Source: Bryobacterales bacterium (GTDB taxonomy: Bacteria > Acidobacteriota > Terriglobia > Bryobacterales > Bryobacteraceae). Taken from it: a stretch of DNA of 44,246 nucleotides. The stretch is taken from the NCBI GenBank assembly GCA_020847315.1, contig JADLCF010000324.1:1-44246 (forward strand), read 5' to 3'. Of the stretch, positions 1 through 9,064 are shown in pieces. How positions within the stretch are numbered: position 1 is the first letter of the stretch; each line of letters starts with the position of its first letter. The notes under the pieces are model-generated. The model ran no database searches. It had not been told where the DNA came from and worked only from the letters and a program-made list of their open reading frames with translations. A program made the translations under genes and the position numbers.

Positions 1-17
1 GACGGACGACACGGGCC

Positions 18-1022
18 ATGAGCCGCCGTCTTCGCGAGATTAAGCTGATCCTGGATGGGATCCGCGATACGGATCATCCGGTGATGGCGCACATGATCCC
101 TATCCGCCGCTGCAATCTGGCTTGTACGTATTGCAACGAATACGACGACCACTCTCCGGCCATCCCCATCGACACGCTGCTTGCCCGGATTGACGATCTG
201 GCGCGGCTGCGCACGTCCATCGTCACGATGAGCGGCGGGGAGCCCCTGCTGCACCCGCACATCGACCAGGTATTCCGCCGCGTGCGCCACCATGGCATGA
301 TCGCGGGCCTGATCACGAATGGCTATCTGCTCACCGCGGACCGGATCAAGTTGCTGAACGAGGCCGGCCTCGACCACATGCAGATCAGCATCGACAACGT
401 GATGCCGGACGATGTTTCGAAGAAGAGCCTGAAGGTGCTCGACAAGAAGCTGGAACTGCTCTGCCAGCATGCGCACTTCCACGTGAACATCAATTCCGTG
501 GTGGGCGGGGGCATCAAGAACCCGCACGACGCGCTGGTGGTGGGGCGGCGGGCGGTGGAACTCGGCTTCACGAGCACGGTGGGCATCATTCACGATGGCG
601 ACGGGCAGCTTCGCCCGCTGAGCGATGTAGAGAACCGCGTTTACAAGCGCGTGAAGAAGCTGGGCAAATCGAGCTACGCGCAATTGAACTATTTCCAGGA
701 CAATATCGCCAACGGCAAGCCGAATGACTGGAAATGCCGCGCGGGCGCGCGCTACCTCTACATTTGCGAGGACGGGCTGGTGCATTACTGCAGCCAGCAG
801 CGCGGATATCCTGGCAAACTCCTTGCGGAATACACCGTAGAGGATATCCGGCGCGAATTTCTCACCGAGAAGGGCTGCGCGCCATACTGCACGGTTGCTT
901 GCGTGCATCAGGTATCCTACATGGATTTCTGGCGCGCTCCGCAGACTTTGACCGCGCAGAATCCGGTGGTCGATACGAGCGAAGGCAAGCTGATCCAGAT
1001 CACCGGACAATCGGGCGACTGA
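18..1022 (+). CDS. Radical SAM protein with C-terminal Cys-rich (SPASM-like) region
   Basis: 334 aa. The radical SAM cluster motif CNLACTYC supplies Cys32, Cys36 and Cys39, the CxxxCxxC ligands of the catalytic 4Fe-4S cluster. SGGEP at about 73-77 is the usual SAM-contacting glycine stretch. The C-terminal third has further cysteines (WKC at about 240, then YIC, HYC and the [10 protein letters not shown] cluster), as expected of a SPASM or twitch-type auxiliary cluster domain. Family members modify peptides, cofactors or small molecules; the substrate is not evident and no precursor peptide is visible nearby. The ATG lies only 17 bases inside the window, so a start further upstream cannot be excluded. 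It converges with the permease gene, leaving 36 bases between the stops. Family call secure, function unknown. Confidence 0.85.
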   Translation: MSRRLREIKLILDGIRDTDHPVMAHMIPIRRCNLACTYCNEYDDHSPAIPIDTLLARIDDLARLRTSIVTMSGGEPLLHPHIDQVFRRVRHHGMIAGLITNGYLLTADRIKLLNEAGLDHMQISIDNVMPDDVSKKSLKVLDKKLELLCQHAHFHVNINSVVGGGIKNPHDALVVGRRAVELGFTSTVGIIHDGDGQLRPLSDVENRVYKRVKKLGKSSYAQLNYFQDNIANGKPNDWKCRAGARYLYICEDGLVHYCSQQRGYPGKLLAEYTVEDIRREFLTEKGCAPYCTVACVHQVSYMDFWRAPQTLTAQNPVVDTSEGKLIQITGQSGD

Positions 1023-1058
1023 ACGCGCTCCCAAACGGCTGCACGCGCACGATGGACT

Positions 1059-2972
1059 TCAGGAAACGTGGATGCGCGGGCGCTCTTCGGGATTCTCCAC
1101 GTGCCGCCGCAAGACCTCGCGCGTGATGATGGCCACATCGCCCTCACCGAGAAACAGGTAGCGGAACAGATACCCGACGGGGTTGCCCTCCGTCCACCCG
1201 AAATAGGCGTGTGGCAGGCGATGGGTCATACGCTGGACTTCCAGCAGAATGGCGGCGATCGTATTTGGGATGACCGGGCTCACGGCGCGCAGGACGCGGT
1301 GTGAACCCACGGTGACACCTTGCACGTGAACGGGTGCGTCGAACTCGCTGGCATCGCGCAATTGTACTTCGAGGAAGAGCACATGCTCCTTCGCGGCGAG
1401 GCTGTGCTCATACTTGACGGCCCGCTCCTTGCGGTCGTATTCCGCCGGCGTGCCTACCCCGGGGCGATGAGCCACCACGCGAATCACCTGGTCGTCGTCT
1501 TCCGCGATGAAGCGCAGGGCTTCGTCGTCGAAGCTTAGCGTATCGACGCGCAGTTCGGTGGAACGAACGGCGCGCGAAAGCAGGGAAATCGCGGTGATGG
1601 CGAGGATGAAGACGCTGGCGATCTTGATGCCGTCGGGCCGTTCGATGATGTTCGTGACCGTGGTATACGCGAACACGATGCAGATAGCGATCATTGCCAG
1701 CCGGTAGCGGGTATGCCAGAGCACGACGGCCGCGCCCACCGCCGCCGAACTCATCAACACCAGAACGCCGGTGGCGTAGGCGCCGCCCTGGGCCTGCACG
1801 TCCGCTTCGAAAATGAAGGTGACGAGCACCGTCACGGCGAGGATCACCATCACGAGCGGACGCCGGCAAACCGCCCATTCCGGGGCCATGCCGAAGCGGG
1901 GCAGGTAGCGCGGGATCAGGTTCAACAGGCCGGCCATGGCGGAGGCGCCGGCGAAGAAGAGGATCAGGATAGTGCTGACGTCGTAGATGCTGCCGAAGGT
2001 CTCGCCGAAGAGTTCGTGGGCGACGTAGGAAATGGCACGCCCGTAGGCGGTGCCGTCGGGGCGCAGCGCATGGGTATCGATCAGCACCGTGGTTACGAAG
2101 CTGCTGACGATCAGATAGACGCTCATGACGACGGCCGAAGCCAGCAGTAGCTTTCGTGTATTGCGGATGCGCCCGGCGGGGTTCGCTTCGGTATCGTCCG
2201 GATCTCCGCTCACGAGCGGCATCACGGCAACGCCGGTCTCAAAGCCGGAAAGCCCCAGCGCCAACTTCGGGAACAGCAGCAAGGAAACCCCGATCCATTG
2301 CCACCAGGAAGGAAACTTAGCGTGGATGTGGGAGAACCAGAGCTCGATCAACTGGGGATGCTGCCACAAGTAGTGCAACGCGCCGCCCAGCACCGCGAGG
2401 GTAAGCACAAGGAAGGTGGCCACGATGACGACCGCCGTGAAGATCGCCTCCGTGAAGCCCATCAGAAAGATCACGGCCAGCATCACGAGCAGCAGGAGTG
2501 TAATGCCGACCTGGGAATGAAGCCAATCCGGCGCCAGCGGGTTCTTGATGAGGTGCTCGGTGGCATCCGCGGCGGAAAGGGTAATGGTGATCACGAAGTC
2601 CGTGGCCGCGAAGCCGAGCAGCAACAGCACCGTTGCCTTACCCTTCCATCGGGCGAAGAGACGCTCGAGTAGAGAGATGCTGCCTTCGCCGTGCGGGCTC
2701 TCCTTGGCCACGATGGCGTAAGTGGGGTAAGCGACGAACAGCGTCATCAGGACCAGGACGAGGGTGGCGAAAGGGGAGATCACGCCGGCGGCCAGCAACG
2801 CGATGCCGGGCTGATAAGCGAGGGTAGAGAAGTAATCGACGCCCGTAAGGCACATCACCTGCCACCAGGGGTGCTTGCCATGGACGTGGCCCCGCTGGCT
2901 GGAAGGATGGACTAGCTCTTCAAAAAACCAATCATGAAAGCGTTTGGAAATGCGTGGATGGGACGATGTCAC
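1059..2972 (-). CDS. APC-superfamily amino acid permease-like membrane protein
   Basis: 637 aa inner-membrane transporter. The N-terminal about 460 residues alternate strongly hydrophobic segments (about 12 spans) with short loops, and the first span region (TGVDYFSTLAYQPGIALLAAG) has the broken-helix look of APC-fold permeases. The last about 170 residues are hydrophilic and probably a cytoplasmic regulatory domain. Amino acids are the likely substrates by family, but the sequence does not settle this; a KUP-type potassium transporter was considered and is less likely. The start is GTG, with GGGAG about nine bases upstream; no nearer ATG keeps the conserved N-terminus. The gene is transcribed alone, towards the radical SAM gene. 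Confidence 0.75.
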   Translation of the reverse strand: MTSSHPRISKRFHDWFFEELVHPSSQRGHVHGKHPWWQVMCLTGVDYFSTLAYQPGIALLAAGVISPFATLVLVLMTLFVAYPTYAIVAKESPHGEGSISLLERLFARWKGKATVLLLLGFAATDFVITITLSAADATEHLIKNPLAPDWLHSQVGITLLLLVMLAVIFLMGFTEAIFTAVVIVATFLVLTLAVLGGALHYLWQHPQLIELWFSHIHAKFPSWWQWIGVSLLLFPKLALGLSGFETGVAVMPLVSGDPDDTEANPAGRIRNTRKLLLASAVVMSVYLIVSSFVTTVLIDTHALRPDGTAYGRAISYVAHELFGETFGSIYDVSTILILFFAGASAMAGLLNLIPRYLPRFGMAPEWAVCRRPLVMVILAVTVLVTFIFEADVQAQGGAYATGVLVLMSSAAVGAAVVLWHTRYRLAMIAICIVFAYTTVTNIIERPDGIKIASVFILAITAISLLSRAVRSTELRVDTLSFDDEALRFIAEDDDQVIRVVAHRPGVGTPAEYDRKERAVKYEHSLAAKEHVLFLEVQLRDASEFDAPVHVQGVTVGSHRVLRAVSPVIPNTIAAILLEVQRMTHRLPHAYFGWTEGNPVGYLFRYLFLGEGDVAIITREVLRRHVENPEERPRIHVS

Positions 2973-3067
2973 GTATTCGCGCTCCCCAGCGCCGGCACGT
3001 GCTCTATTATCGGGGATTCCTGCCGTTTCTGTCTATGACGGCGGGAAATGCGGACGCGCGCGCAATG

Positions 3068-3107
3068 GGTGCGCCCGCCGGTGCTTGAAGCAAACCGGCG
3101 GCGCACC
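3068..3107. terminator. Long GC-rich stem-loop between oxidoreductase and permease genes
   Basis: Arm 3068-3082 (GGTGCGCCCGCCGGT) pairs with arm 3094-3107 (ACCGGCGGCGCACC) over 14 bp with one bulged C; the loop can itself fold (GCTT/AAGC). It lies just past the stop of the minus-strand oxidoreductase and before the permease start, where a transcription end would be useful. Neither side has a T-run, so intrinsic termination is not proven; an RNA-processing or attenuation hairpin is equally possible. Confidence 0.45.
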
Positions 3108-3128
3108 GAAGGCTATCCGATGCTGCGT

Positions 3129-4727
3129 TCACCCGTTGAGCGTCCAGCCCTTGCGATACTCCCGGGCCAGGTATGCATTGGCTTCCGGCGCGTTCGTGAT
3201 GCGGCCGGCAGCGCCATCGTATTCGAGCTTTTTCCCGGCGCGGTGTGCTACGAGGCCGAGCATCATCTGCTCAATCATCGTGCCCGCGTAGTCGAAATCG
3301 CAATGGGTTTTGCTGCTCGTGCCGTGGCGGACATTGTCGCTCTTGCCCTTGCAGGCGTCAAGCCAATCGGTCTGGAAAGGATCGATGCGCCCTGAAACCG
3401 GCCGGCCCGATTTCCGCGCCGCGACGTATGCATTCACATCGTCGTTCTCCATGCCCAGCGCCGGGGGCAGGCCGCTCTCCATGAGCAGCACTTCCGGGAA
3501 TCCGGAAGTGCCGGGCTGCGCGCTGGGGAAAGCTTTCAGGCCGGGCGGCAGGGGGCGGGAGGCCGGGGGGCCGCCGCGGCGAGCCGCGCGCGCCTGACCG
3601 GTGTTCTGGGTAGGCGAACCCGTGCCAGCCACGAGCGGCATCAGATCTTTTGCGGCGCGGTGGTTGTAATACGTGAAGTCGCCGTCGTCGTTATTGGGGA
3701 GGATGACGCGGGAGGTGAAGTCGCAGAAGATGGAACCTTTCGTCCCTTCGAAGATAGCGCCGTTGCCCACGTGGGACAGATCAATGTAGCCGCGTGGGGC
3801 ATCCGGCTTCAGGCCGCCCTGATACCACACCAGTTCCACCGGACCGCGCCAGTCATTGGCGGGATGCTCGAAGGTGACCTTCAATTTCACCGGGCAGATG
3901 TCGGGGTTGTAGCCATCGCTCAATTCCCGGTCGACATCGATGGCGGAAGGCGCGCCGGCGTCAATCACGTTCCAGGCGAGGTCCATGGTGTGCGCGCCCA
4001 TATCGCCCATCTGGCCGACGCCGAAATCGCGGTACATATTCCAGAACAGGCAGTTCAGGCCGCTCGATCCGCCGAAGTATTGCGGCGTGTAAGGGTGCGA
4101 GGGCGAGGGGCCGATCCATTGCTCGAAATCGAGCCCGGCGGGTGGAGCGCCTTCGCCGCGCGGATATCCGGGGCGGGGCAACTGCCGCGCATCCCAGCTA
4201 TGCACTCGAATCAATTTGCCGATGGCGCCATCGAGCACCAGTTCTCGAAGCCGGGTGAAGTTCGGATAGGCGTGGCGCTGGGTGCCGTGCTGGGTGGCGA
4301 CCTTGGTCTTGTTCTTGAGGTAATTGGCGCGCACGGTGCGTGCTTCATGGACGGTCATGCCGAGCGGCTTCTCGCAGAAGACGTGCATGCCGCGGTTGAT
4401 GGCCCAGTTCGCGATGAAGGCGTGGTGCTGATCCGCCGTGCAGATCACGACAGCTTCCACGTCCTTCTGATCAAGCACGCGGCGCCAATCCTGATAGCAC
4501 TTGGCTTTCGGAAACATGGCGAGCGCCTGGCGCGTGCGCGGTTCGTAGACATCGCAAAGCGCCACGACATTCTCATTGCGCAGACTGGCGTAATGCGCTG
4601 TGCCGCGCCCCCACACGCCCATCAATGCCACGTTGAGCTTGTTGCTGGGGGCGTTCTGGCCACGCAGGAATCCGGAGGGAAGAATCGTGAAGGCGGAGGC
4701 CGTCTTGAGCAGGGCGCGTCGTTCCAT
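3129..4727 (-). CDS. Gfo/Idh/MocA-family oxidoreductase with Tat-like signal
   Basis: 532 aa from the chosen ATG at 4727, which has AAGGAG six bases upstream; an upstream ATG at 4757 lacks this and would spoil the signal peptide. The N-terminus MERRALLKTASAF is a twin-arginine-like leader. The Rossmann nucleotide-binding loop (GVWGRG, about 37-42) and the CEKPLG signature (about 118-123) identify the NAD(P)-dependent Gfo/Idh/MocA family, which acts on sugars and polyols. At about 450 residues after the leader it resembles the large exported members common in Acidobacteria and Planctomycetes. The substrate is unknown. An alkyltransferase gene lies about 100 bases upstream on the same strand, so co-transcription is possible without functional linkage. 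Confidence 0.85.
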   Translation of the reverse strand: MERRALLKTASAFTILPSGFLRGQNAPSNKLNVALMGVWGRGTAHYASLRNENVVALCDVYEPRTRQALAMFPKAKCYQDWRRVLDQKDVEAVVICTADQHHAFIANWAINRGMHVFCEKPLGMTVHEARTVRANYLKNKTKVATQHGTQRHAYPNFTRLRELVLDGAIGKLIRVHSWDARQLPRPGYPRGEGAPPAGLDFEQWIGPSPSHPYTPQYFGGSSGLNCLFWNMYRDFGVGQMGDMGAHTMDLAWNVIDAGAPSAIDVDRELSDGYNPDICPVKLKVTFEHPANDWRGPVELVWYQGGLKPDAPRGYIDLSHVGNGAIFEGTKGSIFCDFTSRVILPNNDDGDFTYYNHRAAKDLMPLVAGTGSPTQNTGQARAARRGGPPASRPLPPGLKAFPSAQPGTSGFPEVLLMESGLPPALGMENDDVNAYVAARKSGRPVSGRIDPFQTDWLDACKGKSDNVRHGTSSKTHCDFDYAGTMIEQMMLGLVAHRAGKKLEYDGAAGRITNAPEANAYLAREYRKGWTLNG

Positions 4728-4829
4728 GAAAGCTCCTTGCCGCAAATCGTATCGCATCCGACAAGAATTCGCTACTCCGATATCCGAAATGGGCCTCGGA
4801 CTGTAAGCGAGCCATTCCCGACAAGTGAT

Positions 4830-5345
4830 TTAACGAAGATGGAGCGCAGCGTACTCGCGCTCACCGTCGAGCAGCGCCGCTTTTCGCTCGCGGCCCCAAC
4901 GGTAGCCGGTGAGATCACCAGATACGCCGAGCACGCGGTGGCAGGGGATGAGCACGGAGACCCGGTTGGTGGCGCAGGCACGGGCCACGGCGCGAGTGGA
5001 CTTAGGGTTGCCGAGCGTGGCGGCCAGGCCGGAGTACGTGCGCGTCTCTCCGGGTGGAATCTCGCGCAGCGCCTTCCATACGCGCTCCTGAAACGCGGTT
5101 CCCCGCACGTCCAAGGGGACGTCCGGCCCCAACTCCGGGTGTGCGAGAGCCTGCAGCGAAGCGGTGAGCCATCGCCCCCGCGATCCGCGCCAGGGCTCGA
5201 CCATGGCATTGGGATAGTCGTGCCTGAGCTCATTCACCAGGGCATGCACATCGTCGCCCAGCGCGAGAAAACAGACGCCGCGTTCCGTTCCGGCCACCAG
5301 CACCTTGCCCAACTCGTGATCGCCCACCTCGTACTCAATGTGCAT
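4830..5345 (-). CDS. ogt: Methylated-DNA--[protein]-cysteine S-methyltransferase
   Basis: 171 aa DNA-repair protein that transfers the alkyl group from O6-alkylguanine to its own cysteine in a suicide reaction. The active-site motif IPCHRV places the acceptor at Cys135. The preceding FQERVWKALREIPPGETRTYSGLA is the usual helix-turn-helix DNA-binding part, and the RAVARACATNRVS segment leads into the active site. The N-terminal about 80 residues form the ribonuclease H-like domain. It resembles the C-terminal half of Ada without the zinc-binding regulatory part, so ogt is a reasonable symbol. The ATG has AGGA about nine bases upstream. It is divergent from the large secreted protein gene, sharing a 149-base upstream region. 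Confidence 0.92.
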   Translation of the reverse strand: MHIEYEVGDHELGKVLVAGTERGVCFLALGDDVHALVNELRHDYPNAMVEPWRGSRGRWLTASLQALAHPELGPDVPLDVRGTAFQERVWKALREIPPGETRTYSGLAATLGNPKSTRAVARACATNRVSVLIPCHRVLGVSGDLTGYRWGRERKAALLDGEREYAALHLR

Positions 5346-5494
5346 TTCGTCGCGTCCTCACATCCAGCGGCAAGCGCTTTCCCTAGCATACGGCAGTTGC
5401 TGTGCGCGCGCTTTTCGTGAGATTGCATGCGGGGGAGCATGCGCCGCGGATCTGTAAGAATGGGGGTTGGCCGGATCGGCCTCCGAGTGGAGCC

Positions 5495-8400
5495 ATGCTA
5501 TTCCGTCGATTTCTCTCTCTAGTTGGGGCCGTCGCCGTACTCGCCGCGGCCGTTTCCGCTCAATCGCAGAACCGGGTGCTGAAGCCGCTTGTTTGCGGCA
5601 CCTCTCCCGCCACGCAGCGGCAGGAAGAATTTCTCCATCGCAGAGCGACGGAGCGCCGGGCCGCTTTACTGCGAGCGGGACGCACGTCGATTGCCGGCGC
5701 CGGCCGCATCGTGGATCTGCAACGGAATGCCACCGCCGTTTCCGGCGACATCCTGCTGATGAGCACCGGAGCCGGGGTCTCTCTCGCGCGGAATCCGTTT
5801 CCCGAGACGCTCGTGAACCGCGGCATCCAATTCCGGCCGGCAAACGCCGCGGCCACCGCCTATCAACTCGACGCTCCGGCCGAAACCGCATACCGGGAAG
5901 ACGCCCTGCTGCCTCCGGCCATCAATCTTATCCAAGCGGGCCAGCCGGAGAGTTTCACCGACGACGACGCGCGCGAGTTCGCGCTGCCGTTCCCTTTTCC
6001 GTTCTACGGAAAGACTTACAACACGATTTTTGTGAATTCGAACGGCTTCCTCAGTTTTGAGGAGGCATCTCCCGCCGGATCGAATCTCGAGTATTCCGAT
6101 TTTCTGAGCGGCCCACCGAAGATCATGGGCGCGGGCCTCGACCTAGACCCATCCCTCAGCCCGGCGGGCGCGGGAATTTACGTGTTTATCACCGATTCCG
6201 AAGCGATCTTTAGTTGGGTGAAAGTTTCGCAGTATATCAGCCAATCTCTTCAGGTGGATTTCCAGGTTCGTCTTGCCACGGATGGCAGCATCCGGATTTT
6301 CCACCGGCGCGCTCCCTTGGGCCTGTTCGTGATGGGCATCTCCCCAGGCCACAATGCAGGCGCCACCGACCTGATTTCGTTCGCGCAGCCGCCCTCCCAG
6401 GAGCAGACCGGCTCCATCGCGGAGATTTTCAGCGATGTGACGAACGGCGAGATCGATATCGCCCGCGCCGCGCAAGTCTTCTTCCAATCTCAACCCGACG
6501 ACTACGACTATCTGGTGTTTTATAACAATCTTGGCATTCCCGCGGGGCAGGGCGTTGTCGCGTATGAGATCACCGTCCGTAATCAGGTGAGCGGCAATGG
6601 CGACGAGCTGACGGACCGCTCAGAAGTTTTCGGATCGAAGAACCGGATGCAGGCGGTTCTCAATTTGGGTCCGCTTTCGCAATACCCTCAGAGCCCAACG
6701 GATCTGGTTGCCGCCCGCGCGGGTTCGGAAGACACGCCGCTCACGGTGCTGGCGCATGAGGCGGGGCACCGGTTTCTTGCCTTCCCGCTCCTTGAAGAAC
6801 CGGGGGGAATCACCTGGAATCTACTGGGGCGTGGAGACGTTCACTGGTCTTCCAATTTCAATTCCGGCGGGTCTTTTCTTGAAGGAAATGCGATCAGTTC
6901 CACGGGGAAGCTCGATGAGTTTGTGACGGGCGCACCAAACACGCGGTATTCGGAAGTGGACCGGTATCTGATGGGGCTGATTGGGCGGGAAGCGGTTGGA
7001 ATTGAGCAGCAGCTCTATTACGTGGATACATCCGCTTCCAGACTGCGGGCTCCCCGGCGAGGGCAGTTTCTTTTTGGCCCAGCCCGGAATTTCAGCATCT
7101 TCAATATCATCGCCGCCAACGGACCGCGCATTCCGGATCACACGGTTTCGCAGAAGCGCTTCCGCTTCGCATTCGTTCTGATTACGAACGATGCCACGGC
7201 GCCGCAGGCGGACCTAGATAAGCTCAACGGGTTTCGCACCGCGTTTGAGAGCTTCTTCCGGGAGAAGACCGCGAACCTCGCGATTGCCGATACGTCTCTG
7301 AAGCCGGGGCTCTCGGCGAATGTCTTTCCCGCGGCGGGACTGATCCCCGGCGCGCAAGGCCAGTTGGAAGTGCGGCGCGCCGTGGCAACATCCTCCGAAC
7401 TGCCGCTCCGCATCGAGGTGACCGGGGATGCCGTTACGGCTCCGGCGGCGGCGGTGATCCCCGCGAACGCCGCTTCCGTCACGATTGCGGTGAATGCCGC
7501 GAACACCGGCGTCAGCCCCATTACGATTAGCGCCACCGACGGCAGCTACCTTCCCGAGACGGTGAATATGGCCGTGCGCAATGTGTCCGAGCTCCAGTTG
7601 GCGGTGGTTTCCGGCACGCGTTACCAAGCGCCGCTGCATGGGGAAACGACCACACCCGTAACGGTGCACGTCAGCGATGGGAACCGGTTGCCTTACGAGG
7701 GAGTTGAAGTGCGTCTGGAGCCTTCTACAGGCGGTTCCGCGAATCCCCCTGTTGCTTTCACGGATGCGCGTGGCGAAGCCACCTTCCGCTGGACCGTTGG
7801 CGATGGCGATCCCAACCGGGCTTCCGTATTTCTGGCCGCGAACCGCGGCTCTTCCGAAAAGAGTCTCATCGCCGTTGAGGCGCTTGTTCCTAAGGTGCTG
7901 GCTGCTACGAACGGTGCGAGTTTCACCGCCGGCGTCAGCCCCGGCAGTCTTGCCACCCTGTTCGGCGTATCGCTCGGCGCGGGGCAGTCGGCAGAGGCCT
8001 CCTCTCAGCCGCTTCCCATCGAACTGGCGGGGACGAGCGTGACGGTAAACGGGGTTCGCGCCGCGCTACTCTTTGTCAACGATCTCCAGATCAACTTTGT
8101 GACGCCACTATCCAACGCGGGCGATACGGCCAGGATCGTGGTCGAAACGGCGGAGGGTGTGAGTTCCGTATTTGAAGCGCCTCTGCTCGCCAGCGACCCG
8201 GCCATCTTTTTCGATAGCGGCTCGAACGTCGGAGCGGTGCTTCGCTCCGGTTCCGGGGAAAAGACGGATCGCGTTCCCGCCCTTCCAGGCGCGTTTGTGG
8301 AGATTTTCGCAACTGGCCTGGGGCCACTGCTGCCGGGCGGACGCGGAGTGCCGCCGCGAACGGAAATGCCGGTCAGCGCCACGATCGACGGCCAGCCGAT

Positions 8401-8557
8401 GCTGGTGGATTACGCGGGCGTCGCGCCCGGGTTCGTTGGGCTCTATCAGGTGAACGCCAAGGTCCCGGAGGATCTTGCCCCGGGCGTCTACGCGTTACGT
8501 TTGCACCAGGGCGGCAAGGAGAGCAACTCCGTGAATGTAATCGTGGGATCGCGATAG
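5495..8557 (+). CDS. Secreted HEXXH protein with TIGR03437 C-terminal domain
   Basis: 1020 aa from ATG 5495, which begins a clear signal peptide (MLFRRFLSLVGAVAVLAAA, cleavage after VSA); the open frame extends 31 codons further upstream without signal character. Residues about 160-285 form a nidogen-like beta domain (PFPFYGKTYNTIFVNSNGFL). LAHEAGHRF puts an HEXXH zinc motif at His421-His425; YSEVDRYLMGL downstream resembles a segment found near the site in M6-like secreted peptidases, but the third zinc ligand is not certain. Ig-like beta modules follow, then from about 798 to the end the Solibacter-type domain TIGR03437 (VLAATNGASFTAGVSPGS). Probably an extracytoplasmic protease or surface protein. 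It runs alone and ends 57 bases before the tRNA-derived repeat. Confidence 0.8.
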   Translation: MLFRRFLSLVGAVAVLAAAVSAQSQNRVLKPLVCGTSPATQRQEEFLHRRATERRAALLRAGRTSIAGAGRIVDLQRNATAVSGDILLMSTGAGVSLARNPFPETLVNRGIQFRPANAAATAYQLDAPAETAYREDALLPPAINLIQAGQPESFTDDDAREFALPFPFPFYGKTYNTIFVNSNGFLSFEEASPAGSNLEYSDFLSGPPKIMGAGLDLDPSLSPAGAGIYVFITDSEAIFSWVKVSQYISQSLQVDFQVRLATDGSIRIFHRRAPLGLFVMGISPGHNAGATDLISFAQPPSQEQTGSIAEIFSDVTNGEIDIARAAQVFFQSQPDDYDYLVFYNNLGIPAGQGVVAYEITVRNQVSGNGDELTDRSEVFGSKNRMQAVLNLGPLSQYPQSPTDLVAARAGSEDTPLTVLAHEAGHRFLAFPLLEEPGGITWNLLGRGDVHWSSNFNSGGSFLEGNAISSTGKLDEFVTGAPNTRYSEVDRYLMGLIGREAVGIEQQLYYVDTSASRLRAPRRGQFLFGPARNFSIFNIIAANGPRIPDHTVSQKRFRFAFVLITNDATAPQADLDKLNGFRTAFESFFREKTANLAIADTSLKPGLSANVFPAAGLIPGAQGQLEVRRAVATSSELPLRIEVTGDAVTAPAAAVIPANAASVTIAVNAANTGVSPITISATDGSYLPETVNMAVRNVSELQLAVVSGTRYQAPLHGETTTPVTVHVSDGNRLPYEGVEVRLEPSTGGSANPPVAFTDARGEATFRWTVGDGDPNRASVFLAANRGSSEKSLIAVEALVPKVLAATNGASFTAGVSPGSLATLFGVSLGAGQSAEASSQPLPIELAGTSVTVNGVRAALLFVNDLQINFVTPLSNAGDTARIVVETAEGVSSVFEAPLLASDPAIFFDSGSNVGAVLRSGSGEKTDRVPALPGAFVEIFATGLGPLLPGGRGVPPRTEMPVSATIDGQPMLVDYAGVAPGFVGLYQVNAKVPEDLAPGVYALRLHQGGKESNSVNVIVGSR

Positions 8558-8614
8558 CCGCTTACAGCCGGTTCGGCAAGCAGGGTGTCGAAAGGAAACG
8601 GGGGAAGGAAGAAG

Positions 8615-8661
8615 TGGTACGCCCGATTGGATTCGAACCAATGGCCTTCAGCTCCGGAGGC
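8615..8661 (-). repeat. Displaced 3' part of tRNA-Arg (putative attachment site)
   Basis: These 47 bases are identical to 10095-10141, the 3' part of the intact tRNA-Arg gene, in the same orientation. The copy covers the encoded CCA, the 3' acceptor strand, the T-arm, the variable loop, the 3' anticodon stem and the CCG anticodon region, and stops at the 5' side of the anticodon loop. It lacks the D-arm and 5' acceptor, so it cannot be a tRNA. Such a truncated copy is what integration at a tRNA gene leaves at the far end of an element. Confidence 0.85.
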
Positions 8662-8818
8662 GAGAAATATCGATCACTGCCGGACATCGCTGCCTGACAA
8701 CAAAAGCCATGCGTGTCGATGCTCTGGGCCCAGATGGACCCAAATGCGACGGTTTCTAGCTGTTTAAACCGTGGACGGATCCTACTTCCACATCGGAGAG
8801 CTATTGGCATTCGCACGG

Positions 8819-8834
8819 ACGCGCGCGAACGCTT
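8819..8834 (+). repeat. 16-base repeat shared with the tRNA-Arg upstream region (copy 1)
   Basis: ACGCGCGCGAACGCTT occurs here inside the putative cassette and again at 10196-10211, just upstream of the tRNA 5' end. The spacing (1,377 bases) differs from that of the tRNA repeat (1,480), so it is not part of the same direct duplication. Its CG-rich content makes chance possible. Confidence 0.5.
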
Positions 8835-9064
8835 CGATCTCCGCACGGACGGCATAAAATAATCTGTGCTCGACGGAAAGGAATTCCCAATCCCTTATAG
8901 GCAGGCGACGCCAACATGGCTGCACGAGCATGTGGGTATACTCTTTCGTAATGTGCGCTTCCGGGCGGCTTCACGGCTGGTCTGTGGGCAACCGGCCGGA
9001 ACATGCATGCGTTCGTGCGAACCGGCGGGAGAACCTGTAACCGCGGAGACTATCTTCCGATACG

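Noticed and set aside
3660-5420. 586-codon plus-strand frame opposite the oxidoreductase and alkyltransferase
   Set aside because: Shadow of two clear minus-strand genes in GC-rich DNA; no family character.
8585-8767. Plus-strand frame reading WYARLDSNQWPSAPEA across the tRNA fragment, and its twin at 9849-10160
   Set aside because: The peptide is the antisense translation of tRNA-Arg; its appearance twice only reflects the repeat.
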